64,000 nt of DNA from Ctenosaura bakeri. Its lineage: Eukaryota > Chordata > Lepidosauria > Squamata > Iguanidae. Below, piece after piece: positions 46,063-57,454 of this stretch. The first letter of the stretch is position 1; every line of letters starts with the position of its first letter. The stretch is taken from contig CAOLHI010001665.1 of the NCBI GenBank assembly GCA_948474755.1, forward strand, positions 283,727 to 347,726, read 5' to 3'. The notes beneath the pieces were generated by a model, which searched no databases, was not told the DNA's origin, and saw nothing but the letters and a program-made list of their open reading frames with translations. A program made the translations under genes and the position numbers.

Positions 46063-46371
46063 GTCTATCCAGAATTTTGAAAGGGAATGGAGAGAAGTCT
46101 TAAATTGGATAAAGATATAGTAATAAGAAAAGGAAAAGAATAAAGCAAGATTGTATATAATACAAGGCAACAATGTAATAAGGCAATGTAAGAAAGCAGC
46201 AATGTAACAAGGTAAGATGTAACAATGTAAGATTACCTTTTAAGGAGAAACTATGTATGAATAGAATGTAAATAAGCAGACTCAACTGGAAAAAAAGAAA
46301 AAAGCTTGGAAGTGGGGAAGGATTTTTTTATTTTCACTTTAAACTTTAATAAAAATATTTCTAAAAAAAAA
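44813..46371 (+). mobile_element. 5'-truncated L1 insertion with target duplication
   Basis: The last about 1.25 kb of L1 ORF2, a short 3' UTR and an A-rich tail (CTTTAATAAAAATATTTC then A-run, ending near 46371). The word TGAGGGTGAGAA occurs just before (44800-44811) and just after (46383-46394) the insertion, each preceded by GAGAGAG, so the target duplication is about 19-21 bp with small changes. Insertion by target-primed reverse transcription with 5' truncation is the standard explanation. Confidence 0.85.
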
Positions 46372-46394
46372 GAGAGAGAGAATGAGGGTGAGAA

Positions 46395-46915
46395 CTGCCA
46401 CCATCATTTCTAGTTTTGTGTAATTATAGCTGTACAGACAGTGACTAAGCCCACTAGAGGGCTTTCAGCAAGGACAAATTCATGAAATGACTTCTCATAG
46501 TGATCACAGTGCCTCCATTCCTTTGAAAAAAATTCAATTGTAAAAGCCTACTTTACAAGTTCAGTGCATGAGCATGTTGCTTGTTGCTTGAATATACCAC
46601 AAGTCAACCAAATGAATGCTAGTTTAGCATGGCATATGATGAGAACACTACAACAATGTTCGGAAACTTTCTAATAAGTATAGAGCAGTTTGTCTATGCG
46701 AGCTACAGATCTGCCACTTCGTGTGAGTGCCAGGTTAATACACATCTACACATCCACATACCAAAAACTTTAATTTTACTAGCTGTAAATGAGCATAGCA
46801 GTTTCACATCTATGTGTACATTGCATAGATGTAGGAAATCTCAACCTTGAATCTGAATGCTTTCATGATCACCCTAAAATGAACATAAGACTTAGGGCAA
46901 AGGTGGGCAACTATG
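46395..46915. other. Unassigned non-coding stretch
   Basis: No feature recognised. Confidence 0.4.
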
Positions 46916-47807
46916 TGTTACCCTGTTTACTGGGGGTCCCAGGAGTGACACCTATATGCGCTCTCAATTAACTAAGTTTGGGGAAATTAGCTAGAGCACA
47001 AGTTAGCAATGCGAGAGGCAGGGCAATGCAGCGGAATCTTTTATCCAATGTCTACGGGGTCAGGCCAAGTCAAGAAGCAAACCAAATTATAAGAATAATT
47101 GAGATTTTATGAAATACAGACACACAGTGTATGCAACACACACAATCACACAAGTAACTAAGGAAAATAAAGGGTGGAGTGGTATAGTGGGATTTTGAGA
47201 GGGAATTGGGTGATATGAAACCTGTCCTGAAGCCTGGAAGAATAGACAGCAATGCTGGGGTTCGATGCAGCTCAGCACATGGAGCTGAGGGGAAGCTCGC
47301 CAAGCAAAGCGGCAGCAAGGCGGTCTGGAACTCGAGGATGGTCTCGGAATCAGGGGTTTTTATAGGGAGAAATGTAACTGCAGGCTATTCCGTACTTGGG
47401 GAAAACAATGAGTTTCGGGCACGAGACAAAGCTTTGGAAAGGTCAGAATTTAGCGTGATTGAGTTAGGTCCGAATTGACAAAGAGGTAGCCAGTATGCAA
47501 ATGCTCAGTGCTTGGCAGTTGAGTATTCAGCTTGCCAAGTTGCCTGCTCGGGGCAGGGAGTCCTTTGTAAGCAGCATGCATACATAATGAGGATGTTTGC
47601 AGAGAGGTCTCCTAAAGCAGTGATCTAGCTATTTCTTACCTGCCTGTATTGTTTTCGGATATTGCAGTGTTTAGTGGCCGAGCCTAGTTCTGTGCTTGTC
47701 CGGGGACCTCACAAACATGTGGAGAGGGGTGGTGGAAAAGAGCCAAATTATTGATATCAAAATGATATCTTTATGCTATCTCCAACAAGGCCTAACCCGC
47801 AGTAACA
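46916..47807 (-). mobile_element. Solo LTR, copy 3 (892 bp)
   Basis: TGTTACCCTG...CAGTAACA ends and an exact 4-bp duplication TATG (46912-46915 and 47808-47811). On the minus strand the TATAAAA box is kept at 47358-47364, while the polyadenylation signal is altered to CATAAA. Shared with copies 1 and 2 are TGTCTACGGGGTCAGG and the CAGCAAGGCGG part. No internal coding region. Confidence 0.88.
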
Positions 47808-47811
47808 TATG

Positions 47812-48326
47812 GTAGGTCAACAGGCCAAATTTCTTCCTCTGGGACCTTCCAGGAGCTTCACAGACTGCTCAAAATTTCAACTTCCACTTTTCCCACCCCC
47901 TTAGAAGTGACCAGAAGTCCTGTTCTGATTTTGAAAAATGGGATATTTTTTTAATATTAAGAAGTAAAAGCCTCCATGGCAACGTATCTAAACGGTGAAT
48001 TTCAGCTTCCAGAGGCTGTACGCTTAATTATACCAGAGCCAGAAACTTCTCTGTGCTCTGAAATATATATACCCAGATTTTGCAAATGTACTTTATCTTT
48101 TATGTTTACTGGTGATAGCCCACATTATAAAATTCATGCAATTAAGAAGATGTGTTCTCTTCACTTGACAAAGATGCATGGAGGGTACTAGGGATATAAA
48201 GAATAACCATGGTCAGTACTGAGTAATGCTAGGTGTTGCCATCCAACAACATCTGCAGGGCCATATGATCCCCAATCTGCACTGTAAGAGACTACAAGAT
48301 ATTTCAGTACTTTTGCAGAATAATAT
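47812..48326. other. Unassigned non-coding stretch
   Basis: No feature recognised. Confidence 0.4.
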
Positions 48327-48568
48327 AACCTCACTGTTATGTGCTTTCAAGTCATTTCTGACTTACAGTGACCTTAGGACAAGCTTATCATGGGGTTTTC
48401 TTGGCAGAAATTGTTCAGAGGGGATTTGTTTTTGCCTTCCTCTGAGGCTGAAAAAATGTCACTTGCCTAACATCATTTGGTTGGTTTCCATGGCCACACA
48501 GGGATCCAAATCCTGATCTCCCAGGCTGTTAGTCTAACATTCAAACCCCTATACCATGCTGGCTCCCA
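48327..48568 (-). mobile_element. tRNA-derived SINE
   Basis: On the minus strand: GAGCCAGCATGGTATAGGGG (A-box-like), GAATGTTAGACTAACAG, the B-box-like GGATTTGGATCCC, CCATGGAAACCAACC, then CCTCAGAGGAAGGCAAAAAC, GCCAAGAAAACCCCATGA, AAATGACTTGAAAGCAC. Same family as 22820-23062 and nearly complete, but without the CAACAAC tail. Confidence 0.8.
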
Positions 48569-48732
48569 ATTTAACCAACACATCTGTAATGCATCCTAGG
48601 TTAATTTAATACCTAAATTAAAGTATTTCACATATTGATGACAGAGATAGGGTGGACCCAAAGATTCTGTAGTTCCTCATAAGATTTAGCAGTAAAATCT
48701 CACTCAAATCAAAATGACTTAATAAATCTTTG

Positions 48733-48858
48733 TGCTTGTGAGGATCATGGATCAAAAAGAAAAAGAGAAGAAATCAACATTTTAGTTGAAATCAGCTTAT
48801 TTCAACTAAAATGTTGATTCCTTCTCTTTTTCTTTGATCCATGATCTTCACAAGCACA
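48733..48858. repeat. Near-perfect inverted repeat (126-bp hairpin)
   Basis: The arm 48733-48792 is matched by its inverted copy 48799-48858 across a loop of about six bases (CAGCTT). The arms share GATCATGGATCAAA, GAAAAAGAGAAG and AACATTTTAGTTGAAAT, and differ at about two substitutions and a 2-base indel near the A-runs. An RNA of either strand would fold into a long hairpin of about 60 pairs. It lies between a SINE and a LINE tail and belongs to neither. Origin could be a recent inverted duplication, a MITE or a small-RNA precursor. Confidence 0.85.
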
Positions 48859-48865
48859 TATTTTG

Positions 48866-49440
48866 GGAATCTGGAGAAGAGTATTCTCGTTAGCTGCTCT
48901 CAGACTCTGGAACTCCCTTTGGAAAGCTAAACTAGCTTCCTCTTTGTTGCCTTTTTCTCAGTAGATCAAGTTATTGATTGGTTGGTTTCAACTGGCATTG
49001 ATTGTGTGCTGTACTTTTTTTTTAATTTCTTTCATTTTTAATGGGTGCATTTTAAATTGTTCTCAGTTCTGTTGACAAGAAACCATTGAGACATAATTAA
49101 TGTATTTAACAGAATGAAGAACAACTGAATATAATTTTTACTGAAATGTACTGTTGATTGGATTGGTTTTATTTTTGTGAGTTCCTTTGAGACCCAGTAC
49201 TCAAGGTGGTAAAGAAGGAGGATGAGGACAAGGATGAGGAGAACAAGCATATGTGGGCTCCAGAGTTTTCTTGAAGACCTGAAACAGAGAAGCCCAATGA
49301 ATCTCCAATGGAAGGGTGTTGCAGAAAGATAGGGCCACTAAGGAAAAGGCCTTCTTCCTTGTACTCATCAACTTTATCTTCCATAGCAGTGGATCATGAT
49401 TTCAAAATTTAGGCAAGTGTGTACAAGCTAAGAAGGGAAA
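48866..49440 (+). mobile_element. L2/CR1-like LINE tail and associated relic
   Basis: CTGGAGAAGAGTATTC, CAGACTCTGGAACTCCCTTT (the RLWNSL coding word of LINE ends), a T-rich 3' UTR, and GAGACCCAGTACTCAAGGTG resemble the 3' end of the element at 53555-54430. The part 49230-49440 (GGGTGTTGCAGAAAGATAGG, AAGGAAAAGGCCTTCTTCC) resembles the start of the relic type seen at 18345-19215. Confidence 0.5.
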
Positions 49441-51102
49441 TAACCATAAAATGCTAAAGTATAAAATAGAGGTATGCAGCATTAGAAACATCAGGCTTAG
49501 AAACAGCTCGATGCAGATAGGTACAGGAATGTAAACTCCCCTACAAAACCATTCATTAGAGTACTATCTCCAAGCACAGGACTCTGATGGAGGTTGTGTT
49601 GAGAAGCACAACCTAAGGATTTGGGAGCAGGTATATTTTTAATGGATGTTTAACTGGCTTTCTATAGTGTTGGTTTTCTATTATTTAATCTAGCTAGATT
49701 TAGCTAGGTGGTAGCTGGCTAGAAAAGCAACAGGAGATTTATCATCCTGTTTTCTTGCAGAAACTTCCAACTGTGTCATACAATACTAGAAATAATGCTA
49801 GTCAGATCAAACAAGCATGGCATTGCAGGGGGACAATCATAGCTGGCACCAAGATGACAAGCTGATGATTCAAGCACCTCTTAGGGCGCAGCATGTTGGA
49901 TGATACAAGATTCACCACACAAATGGCTTCTTTGAACTTTCTTTTTTTAGATTAAATGACATTTTTGCTCAAGATGGAACAAGATACTAGACAGGCATTT
50001 GCATAACATAAATTTACAGTCATGTAGTTAAGTGGTGGCTGTGCTAACCCATCCTTATGCTATATACCGACATTGTGCAGCCAACTGCATATCTGCAAAC
50101 ATGCTTCCTTGTTGGTCCATTGGGAGGGGATGTAATAGATGTTTCTGCAATGTATAAATGCAAAACGGCATCCACCCAGTTCAAGTTTTCCAGTGGCCCT
50201 TTGATTCTAGTTCTGATCTGGATTGAATCCTTATTCACAGCCACCCTATATATACAAAATGACTTCTTTGCACTTTCTCAGTGTAGTAGCTTTTCACTTT
50301 CTTTCTCAAACCTCTTTCCAGCCACTTTTGGTTTCTCTTAGAAATCATTCAGTATTTTCCTTGGAGAGAAAATTTGCCTCAAGGTATCTCTCAAGGAGAA
50401 GATTGTGACTAATTATAATATACCGTTTCTGTTTTTTTTCTGTATAAACTACAACACTGTGGTAGTGTGGTGACTAAACTAATGTTATCAATAGTATTTC
50501 ACGAAATCTTAAATAAGTTTACTGATAAGTAAATCATTGAATTCAATTGGGCTTATACTCAAGTATGTATGCCTTGGACTCCAGCTTTAAACTTGAATGG
50601 ATTAAAAGTTGACATAATTGGAAAACAACCTAAAGGAATCTCAGTAAAAATATAACATTTTGGCATATTTGGACATAACATAACAATTAGGTTTAGCAAA
50701 AATAGTGACAACTAAAATTTGGGACAACTGATTGTTGTTTTTCTAAGATAATCTAGGTAGTTCGTAAACATACTTGGTATTTATGAAGTATAAGCTCAGT
50801 TGCGAATCATCAGCAGAAATGTGCACTCTCATTATCATTCCCTTCCTCAGAAGCTATCTTCTTTTATTCTGTCCAAAGTAATTACTTAATAACATCTTAG
50901 CAAAACATATGACCAATTAAGCTTTAATGGTATTTCATTGAAGAATTCTAAGAAGAAGAAAATCACAACTGAAAAACATGGTTATGGATCTCATCTAGGT
51001 AGGTTGGGTTTGGAAAATTAAATTTTAGAAAATAGTTAAGTTTGTCCCACTTTGCCAATTATAAATTCAAATTTGAAAACTGTGCCTCAGTTTTTTTCCT
51101 AT
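49441..51102. other. Unassigned non-coding stretch
   Basis: A weak copy of the AATTCAATTGGGCTTATACT motif at 50536-50580. No gene recognised. Confidence 0.45.
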
Positions 51103-51589
51103 GGCCCTTTCCACACGCGGGCGAAGAAACGGGGGAAACCACGCTAAAACAGAGCTTACCTTAAACCCGGTAAGTCCGTTGCCACGTGGAGCAGTGTGTT
51201 TTCCCTGCTCCACACTCGTCGGTGTCCCGTAGTGTCCTGCAGCACCCAAAATGGCAGCTTACGACTGGCAGAGGCTCTCCACCAACTGGAGAAGCTCGCC
51301 AGCCGGAAAGCCCACCCCTGGCAGATCTACAGGCACACCCTTGTGTGTGTCTGCAAATCTACACCAGGCGCTGCGGCGTGGCTGCACATGGCTGCACGCC
51401 CTGTGCCATTTAAAAACCACTTGAAAAACCACTTTTAAAAAGCACGTGGCGCCACCACTTCCGGGTGCTCTAGTGCAGATTGGGGTGTGGCATTACACTA
51501 AAGTAATCCACCCCAATCCATTTTACAGTGTAAACGACCTCCAACGGAGGTCACGCTACAACATTTTATTTCCCCGTGTGGAAAGGGCC
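51103..51589 (-). mobile_element. GC-rich MITE, family C, copy 2 (487 bp)
   Basis: GGCCCTTTCCACACGCGGG and CCCGTGTGGAAAGGGCC are inverted ends with an exact 3-bp duplication TAT (51100-51102 and 51590-51592). It aligns inverted with 27521-27999: GTGTAAACGACCTCCAACGG, AAAAACCACTTTTAAAAAGC and CACGTGGAGCAG are shared. Non-coding; open frames inside are by-products. Confidence 0.85.
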
Positions 51590-51592
51590 TAT

Positions 51593-52773
51593 GCCTAATT
51601 TTTGGAATGTGACACAAACCTGTCACGGTCCCAAATGATATCACAACAGGGGCTTAACACTTTCCACTCTCCCCCAAGCTGGTCAGTCTTTCTTGCTGCC
51701 ACTTCTTTCCCGTTTTAAACACCCTCCTTCTTACCCCCTCTCATTCACCTTTTCTATTTCTCTGTCAGCAGCAGAAAAGGAAATGAGGAACACAATGTGT
51801 TTTGTGAATTGAGATCCTAGTTAGCACCCCAAATCAGTTCTCTGTCCCTGTCGTGAGGTAGGGAATGTCCATGACAAGTTGCATAAATTCATATTTCTGA
51901 GCCTAGAAAGACGTATTAGGGTATGATCACTGGACCTTCTCTAGGTTTTGTTGTTGTTGTCGCTGCCATTTTTCCCCAAAACAAACAAACCTGCCATTGC
52001 AATGGTCTCTGAACTGGGCAAAAATCTTGGCTGCTATTTTGAATCTTCCTAAGTGCCCTAGATGTAGTGTCTCTCCAGGCCACTATGGGGAAATACTGGT
52101 AACTACCATATCCACAAAATGCTAAAGGTTATTCAGACAAAATTCTGCTAAGTAGGTTTATTTATTACTATACTTTTTCTCAGAAAAATATATACTGAGA
52201 AATATATGCAGCTCTACTGTGCTCCATAGCCACTGACTCCTCAGTGCTCTTTAGATAACATGTGACATAAATCAGCTTTGCATCAAGTAGGTAAATTATG
52301 TGAAGGTCTACACTGCTGTCACAAACTAGTGTCCCTAATTTTTTTCATTATAAAGACTCCCACACCACTAAGGATAGAAACATATCCTTAGTTCAGGATT
52401 GTATCTGTTCATGCACACACATATATACCCACCACCCCAGTAATATCCTCCCTTCTAAGCAGTGATGCAGTGGTACATTTTGAAGTGCAGCCCCTTGCTA
52501 GGACAGTTTCTATAGTAACACCCCCCATGGAGAATCCAAAAGAACAAGTGGCTGCATCAATGCAAAACACTTTGAAGCAGATTGCATTTTTACCAGGTAC
52601 AGGTATTCTGTAAAATCACCCAAATGCAACAGAGATAGTTCATAAAAACACATCACATCCAACCTCCTTCACTGTTCAAGGGGACTGGTGGCTGATATCA
52701 TTATCCTTGCTAATCAAAAAGTCATGTGCGTATAACCTTAGTGATACATGAACTCACTACACTGCTATTTCTG
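51593..52773. other. Unassigned non-coding stretch
   Basis: No recognised feature. Confidence 0.45.
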
Positions 52774-52974
52774 GGGCTATTTCTGTCCTACGCTGTTATA
52801 GTGCTATTGTTCCACTTTCAAGCTCCTGTGGCATTCTTGGGCTTGTAGTTTACTGAGGCCAAAAAACTCTCAGGCTGAGAATTCTAAATGACCCTCCCTA
52901 AACTACAAACCCCAGGATTCCACAGGGTGAAAGTAGAATAACAGCACTATAACAGTGTAGTGAAGAAATGGTCT
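52774..52974. mobile_element. Fold-back MITE, family A, copy 5
   Basis: Left end GGGCTATTTCTGTCC, right end GAAGAAATGGTC, inner arms as in the other copies (TGTTCCACTTTCAAG and its partner). No clear target duplication. Confidence 0.75.
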
Positions 52975-53554
52975 AAGACTCTAGTTGCTTCTTCCTTAGA
53001 TTGAGACCCTTTTCCCCTGTGTTAGACTATATGGAAACTGATTTTTAGAAGCAAAAGACCATTTTCTGATAACAATGGAGTCTGCTACTTGTGACTAGAT
53101 GACTAAAAGTGAGAAACAAAAAGTGGGGAAGGGTTGCACAAAGGTTGAAACCTGACAGAACAGACAAGGTAAAGGGGGAGCACATCAGGAACAGTAACTT
53201 CACCTCTATTGCCCTCTAATGGCACATAGTCACTTCTGCAAATGTGACTGCCGACATGCCCACTTCCACCACTCTGAGAATATGATTCTCTGTAGCAGGG
53301 GAGCTGCCACCCTGGCCATTTTTAAATGCTGTACATGCTACATGGAGTACACAATAGTGCGCTTTTCCCAATATGAAAAGTGAACATTCTGGGTGTATGT
53401 GCATACTGATAGCAGGTTAACTGGCTCATATCATCAAATGTGTTAAAGTCCATGGTCATTGTCCTGTGGAATGCTGTAGGGTGGAATGTTCTATCAGTAT
53501 TTATATGAAGCCACTAGGGGAAGTCATTGGGAATTTGGGGGCCACCTCTATTTT
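52975..53554. other. Unassigned non-coding stretch
   Basis: No recognised feature. Confidence 0.4.
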
Positions 53555-54430
53555 TCCTTGTCATTGGAGAAGGTGGGGCTGTGTTGGAGTGGTGCCTGGA
53601 TGCTATAATGAGCTGGATGATAATAAGTAAATTGAAACTGAATCCCAGTAAGATAAACACTCTTGGGTCCAGCAACTGTGTAAGCTACCTGTCCTGGATG
53701 GGATTGTACTCCCCTTGAAGAAGCAGGTGTGTAGTCTGGGAGTACTTCTAGATCCATTTTTATCACTGGAGGCCTAGGTGAACTCTGTAGCTTAGAATGC
53801 TCGAGGCCAGTTTTGACTGATCCACTAACTGCAATCTTTCCTGGACAGGGACAACTTAGCCATAGTAATCCATGCACTGGTAACTTGCCAATTAGTATTT
53901 ATGTGGCACTTCCCTTAGAGATAAGTCAAACTGCAGCTAATGCAAAATAGCAGCAGTTAGATTGCTGACTGGAACTCCTTTCCGAAACCATATAAAACAG
54001 CAATGGCTTTTAAATATGCCTGCCTGAGAACTATGGTTTATTGGAGGGGCCCTCCTCTGTACCCCACCAGTAGGGGAATATATTGTGGTAGGACATTGGA
54101 GAGAGGACCTTTGTCTGTGGCAGCACAGCTGTGGAATACCTTGCCCTTTGAGGCCCAATTGGTACAGACACTGATATCACTTAAGCACAAGTCAAAACCT
54201 GGCTTTTTATTAAAGCCTTTGGGCCTAATTGATTTCATCCAGGTTTTGCATGTCGTATGGTTGCATTATTTTAATTTTTTTAACTGGTTTTAAATTGTCT
54301 GGTTTTTATGTGATGAATGATTTAATACATTTTGGGACTTTATAAATGCACTTACTATTTATTGTTTCAGATTGATTCTATTATAAGCTGCCCTGAGATC
54401 TCAGGATGTAGGGCAGGATACAAACAGTTA
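53555..54430 (+). pseudogene. L2/CR1-clade LINE ORF2 3' fragment and 3' UTR
   Basis: Near 53600-53660 one frame gives MSWMIISKLKLNPSKINTL, the thumb word (W-M-x-x-N/S-K-L-K-L-N-P-x-K) after the reverse transcriptase of this LINE group. Further broken frames match the region up to the C-terminal word around LWNTLPFEAQLVQTLISLKHK (54126 on). The 3' UTR ends with GCTGCCCTGAGATCTCAGG and GGGCAGGATACAAACA, the usual end of these elements. There are many stops and shifts and no palm domain, so it is an inactive fragment. Confidence 0.7.
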
Positions 54431-55336
54431 ACTAGCTAGCCCCTGACTAACTACATACATAAATAAGCAAATAATGAACCACTTACTGAGAAAAATGGTG
54501 GGCTTTCCCCTGAGTAGGGCTTTCCAAGCAGTTGGTGGAGAGTTATCTGCTTGAGATGTTCTGTGTCTAGATCTACCTATAGATTGACCGCTCTGAATGT
54601 GGTCAGATCAGATGCCCTCCACCTCTGTGATTTAATAACAACAACCAGAAAACATGTCAGGTTCCGTGCATCCATAGCCATTAGCTTTTTTTTTTTTAAT
54701 CTTCTGCATTTCTTTTCTATGTCTCCCACTGAAATTGATAAGGCACAAACACCTATAACTTTACAACACAGTATAAAATTGGTTACTTTTTTGCATTTAG
54801 AAAGTATCATTTCTAGTCATATGTATACCTTCATCCACAACCTCTGATTACCGAACTAATGTATGCTGCCCTTCAGCTAGTTAAATCTTTCTAATTATGG
54901 CAATTATATTAAGCAAGCTGATCCTCCAGTGTTAAAGACTTAAGGACTGATCTTCAAAGAGTTCCACAGGTACAAACCTCATCCATTTCATGGTCTCCTT
55001 TCACTGGCATGAAGTGCTTTCAAGATTAGGCTGTCCAAGGGCTCATCAAATCTAGCTTGGAGGTAAGTGTGGAAAGCTTTCATGGGAAGCCTTCTTTGGA
55101 GAAGTTATAATCAGCAGAATTATTTTAAAGAACTTGCCTGAAGGTGAAGATTCATCCAGGTTATGATAGTGCTATATCTACCTTGCAAGTTAAATTTAAT
55201 GATCTCTAAAGACAGATTCCATAATAACACTGGGTACACTTGTATTTATGATGGTTAATGTTGTAACAAAGCTATTCATTTAAGACACTTGAAAATAAAC
55301 CCAAACTACAGAAGGAATTACATTTCAGGAGACATA
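54431..55336. other. Unassigned non-coding stretch
   Basis: A T-run lies at 54687-54698. No gene or element recognised. Confidence 0.4.
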
Positions 55337-55537
55337 GCCCATTTCTGCCCTACCTGTTATAGTGCTATAATTTTACTTTCAACAACCTGTAGAATTCTAG
55401 GGTCTTTAGTTTACTGAGGCCAAAGAGCTCCCTGGCTGAGAATTCTAAATGCCCCTTCCTAAACTGCAAACCTCAGGATTCCACTAGATGCTGAAAATGG
55501 AATAAGAGCACTATAACAGTGTAGCGCAGAAATGGCC
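55337..55537. mobile_element. Fold-back MITE, family A, copy 6 (201 bp)
   Basis: Left end GCCCATTTCTGC, right end GCAGAAATGGCC, exact 3-bp duplication ATA (55334-55336 and 55538-55540). Confidence 0.85.
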
Positions 55538-55779
55538 ATAGGTTCTGCACTTAAAACAAGACCAATAATTTAACAAGTGCTTCTGTCTTCAACTGTCTAT
55601 CTATGTGGGATGTTCTACCAATAGCAGAAACTATAGTTTATAGTATAAATAAAAAAGGCACCTGTGGGGAAAGGAACCTCCTGGTAAAAATATGTCTCTG
55701 TTTTGACCTTGCTAAGGTTCTTTGAATCCCACCTCCATTCCTTCCCTGCACCCCTTTTTGTACTGAGTAGTAAGACTTT

Positions 55780-55970
55780 GGGCCTTTCTGCACTACACTG
55801 TTATTCCACTTTCAACATCCTATGGAATCCTGAGATTTGCAGTTTAGAGGGGGGCATTTAGAATTCTAAACCAGAGAGCTCTTGGGCCGCAGAAAACTAC
55901 AAACCCCAGAAATCCACAGGATATTGAAAGTGGAATAATAGCACTATAACAACGTTGTGCAGAAAAGCCA
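55780..55970. mobile_element. Fold-back MITE, family A, copy 7 (191 bp)
   Basis: Left end GGGCCTTTCTGCACTACAC, right end TTGTGCAGAAAAGCCA, exact 3-bp duplication TTT (55777-55779 and 55971-55973). It lies 240 bp from copy 6. Confidence 0.85.
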
Positions 55971-56092
55971 TTTGTATTTTTGACATCATCGACTTTTGCA
56001 AATTTTTATAAGCATTTTTCCAAATGCACCAATATCTATATGCAATGTTTCTAATACTATTTTTTAGAATAAACCTGCTCCCTGTTGACTAA

Positions 56093-56113
56093 CGTGTGTG
56101 TGTGTGTGTGTGT
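56093..56113 (+). repeat. (TG)n microsatellite
   Basis: Perfect GT run of about 20 bp. Confidence 0.85.
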
Positions 56114-56513
56114 TTTAAAACAAAGTTTGTACATTTTAATCATTTATATTTTCAAATACGTACATGGTTTTGTGTCTACTTTGTTGCTCAGGATTTTAAG
56201 CCCAATGAATGTGGGGACACTCAAGGTGAGGTGTGCCTGCACTCACAACAAGTCTTGTGAAATCCAAACATAATACTTTTCTTGAGACTGTAGAAGAAAA
56301 TGAAATTTCTTTCTATCCTTAGCTCCTGGCAACATTTTTCATCTTCTGAATTAATTCATAGATCCTCTGAAAAGTTCACATCATGAAATGTGAATAGCCT
56401 ATGGATACTGACAACTGTATTAATGCCCCAAGATATGTGGGTAAATCTCATACTAGTGTCAGGAGCCCTGATAAAAGGGGCATATTGGTATGGAAAAGCA
56501 TGCACATCTCCTA

Positions 56514-56945
56514 GACCCTTTTCGCACCTTGCCTTGTTCCAGTGTCATCGCAAGGGGATCACGAGAGAATGCCCTTGTGAGAGGCATTCGCGTCCCCTCT
56601 GCTTCCCCTCCACATCAGCTCTGTGCTGCGCAGAAGGAAGTGTGAGGGCTCTGCCCCTTCCTTCCGCAGCACAGCCAGGTACTTTCCCAGGCTGTGCTGG
56701 GGGAGGAAGCATGATGGCCGCGCATCTAGAGGCTCCGCACACAAGGTAAGTGTGTGTGGGGCATAGGAGGGATGCACAATCATGCATCATTTTCGGTAAC
56801 GAGCCGAAAATGATACACTACGTGATTGCTGTGGAATGGTCTTGGGAGCATTGCGCGATTGCGAGGACATCATGTGGAATGTTCCTCACAATCTTGCAGC
56901 GCTCCCAAGGCCATTTCACAACAGAACTGCTGTGCAAAAAGGGCC
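56514..56945 (-). mobile_element. GC-rich MITE, family B, copy 3 (432 bp)
   Basis: Left end GACCCTTTTCGCACC, right end TGTGCAAAAAGGGCC, exact 3-bp duplication CTA (56511-56513 and 56946-56948). The interior is the inverse of copies 1 and 2, with GAGCCGAAAATGATACAC and AGGCTGTGCTGGGG matching their GCCGAAAATGGTGCGCA and CAGCCTGGGAA parts. Confidence 0.8.
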
Positions 56946-57187
56946 CTAGTCTTCTGAGACTGCTGTCCTCAGAACAACATTGATGCAGATGAACCAAAAG
57001 GACTGACCCATGCTGGAAACTGTTGAGGTTAATGAGTGAACCAGGAACCTTCATACTATTTCAGTTCCCAAGCATCTTGCTTTCCTCACTTTTCTCTGGT
57101 GTGAAAACATTCCCAGAAGCTTAGGAAGAATTAATTATATTAGAGAAAACAAAGGGAAAAAAGCACAAACATCTACCATACTTGGAA

Positions 57188-57248
57188 GTAAGCCTGGCTG
57201 GAATAAATGGAGTTTACTTCTGAGTAGATATGCATAAGATTGTGTGTT
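57188..57248 (+). repeat. Short dispersed repeat (as at 4316)
   Basis: AAGTAAGCCTGGCTGGAATA, then GTTTACTTCTGAGTAGATAT and GCATAAGATTGTGTG, the same arrangement as 4316-4384. Confidence 0.55.
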
Positions 57249-57283
57249 GAATGATATTTCTTTCCCTTTGGCAAGGGATCAGA

Positions 57284-57454
57284 GGGCAATTTCCGCACTG
57301 GGCTGTCATAGCGCTATGATTGCGCTTTCAACATCCTGTGGAATCCTGGGGTTTGCAGTTTTGGGAGGGGCCGGCGGGCCCTGCAAACCCCAGGATTCCA
57401 TAGGATGTTGAAAGTGGAATCATAACGCTATAACAGCCTTGTGCAGAAATGGTC
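57284..57454. mobile_element. Fold-back MITE, family A, copy 8 (171 bp, near-palindromic)
   Basis: The shortest copy. Its two halves are almost perfect inverted copies: CAACATCCTGTGGAATCCTG and GGGTTTGCAG on the left, CTGCAAACCCC and CAGGATTCCATAGGATGTTG on the right. A GC-rich loop (GGGAGGGGCCGGCGGGCC) of about 20 bp separates them. Ends are GGCAATTTCCGCAC and GTGCAGAAATGGTC. CpGs remain in the arms (CGCTATGATTGCGC), suggesting a younger insertion. Confidence 0.85.
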
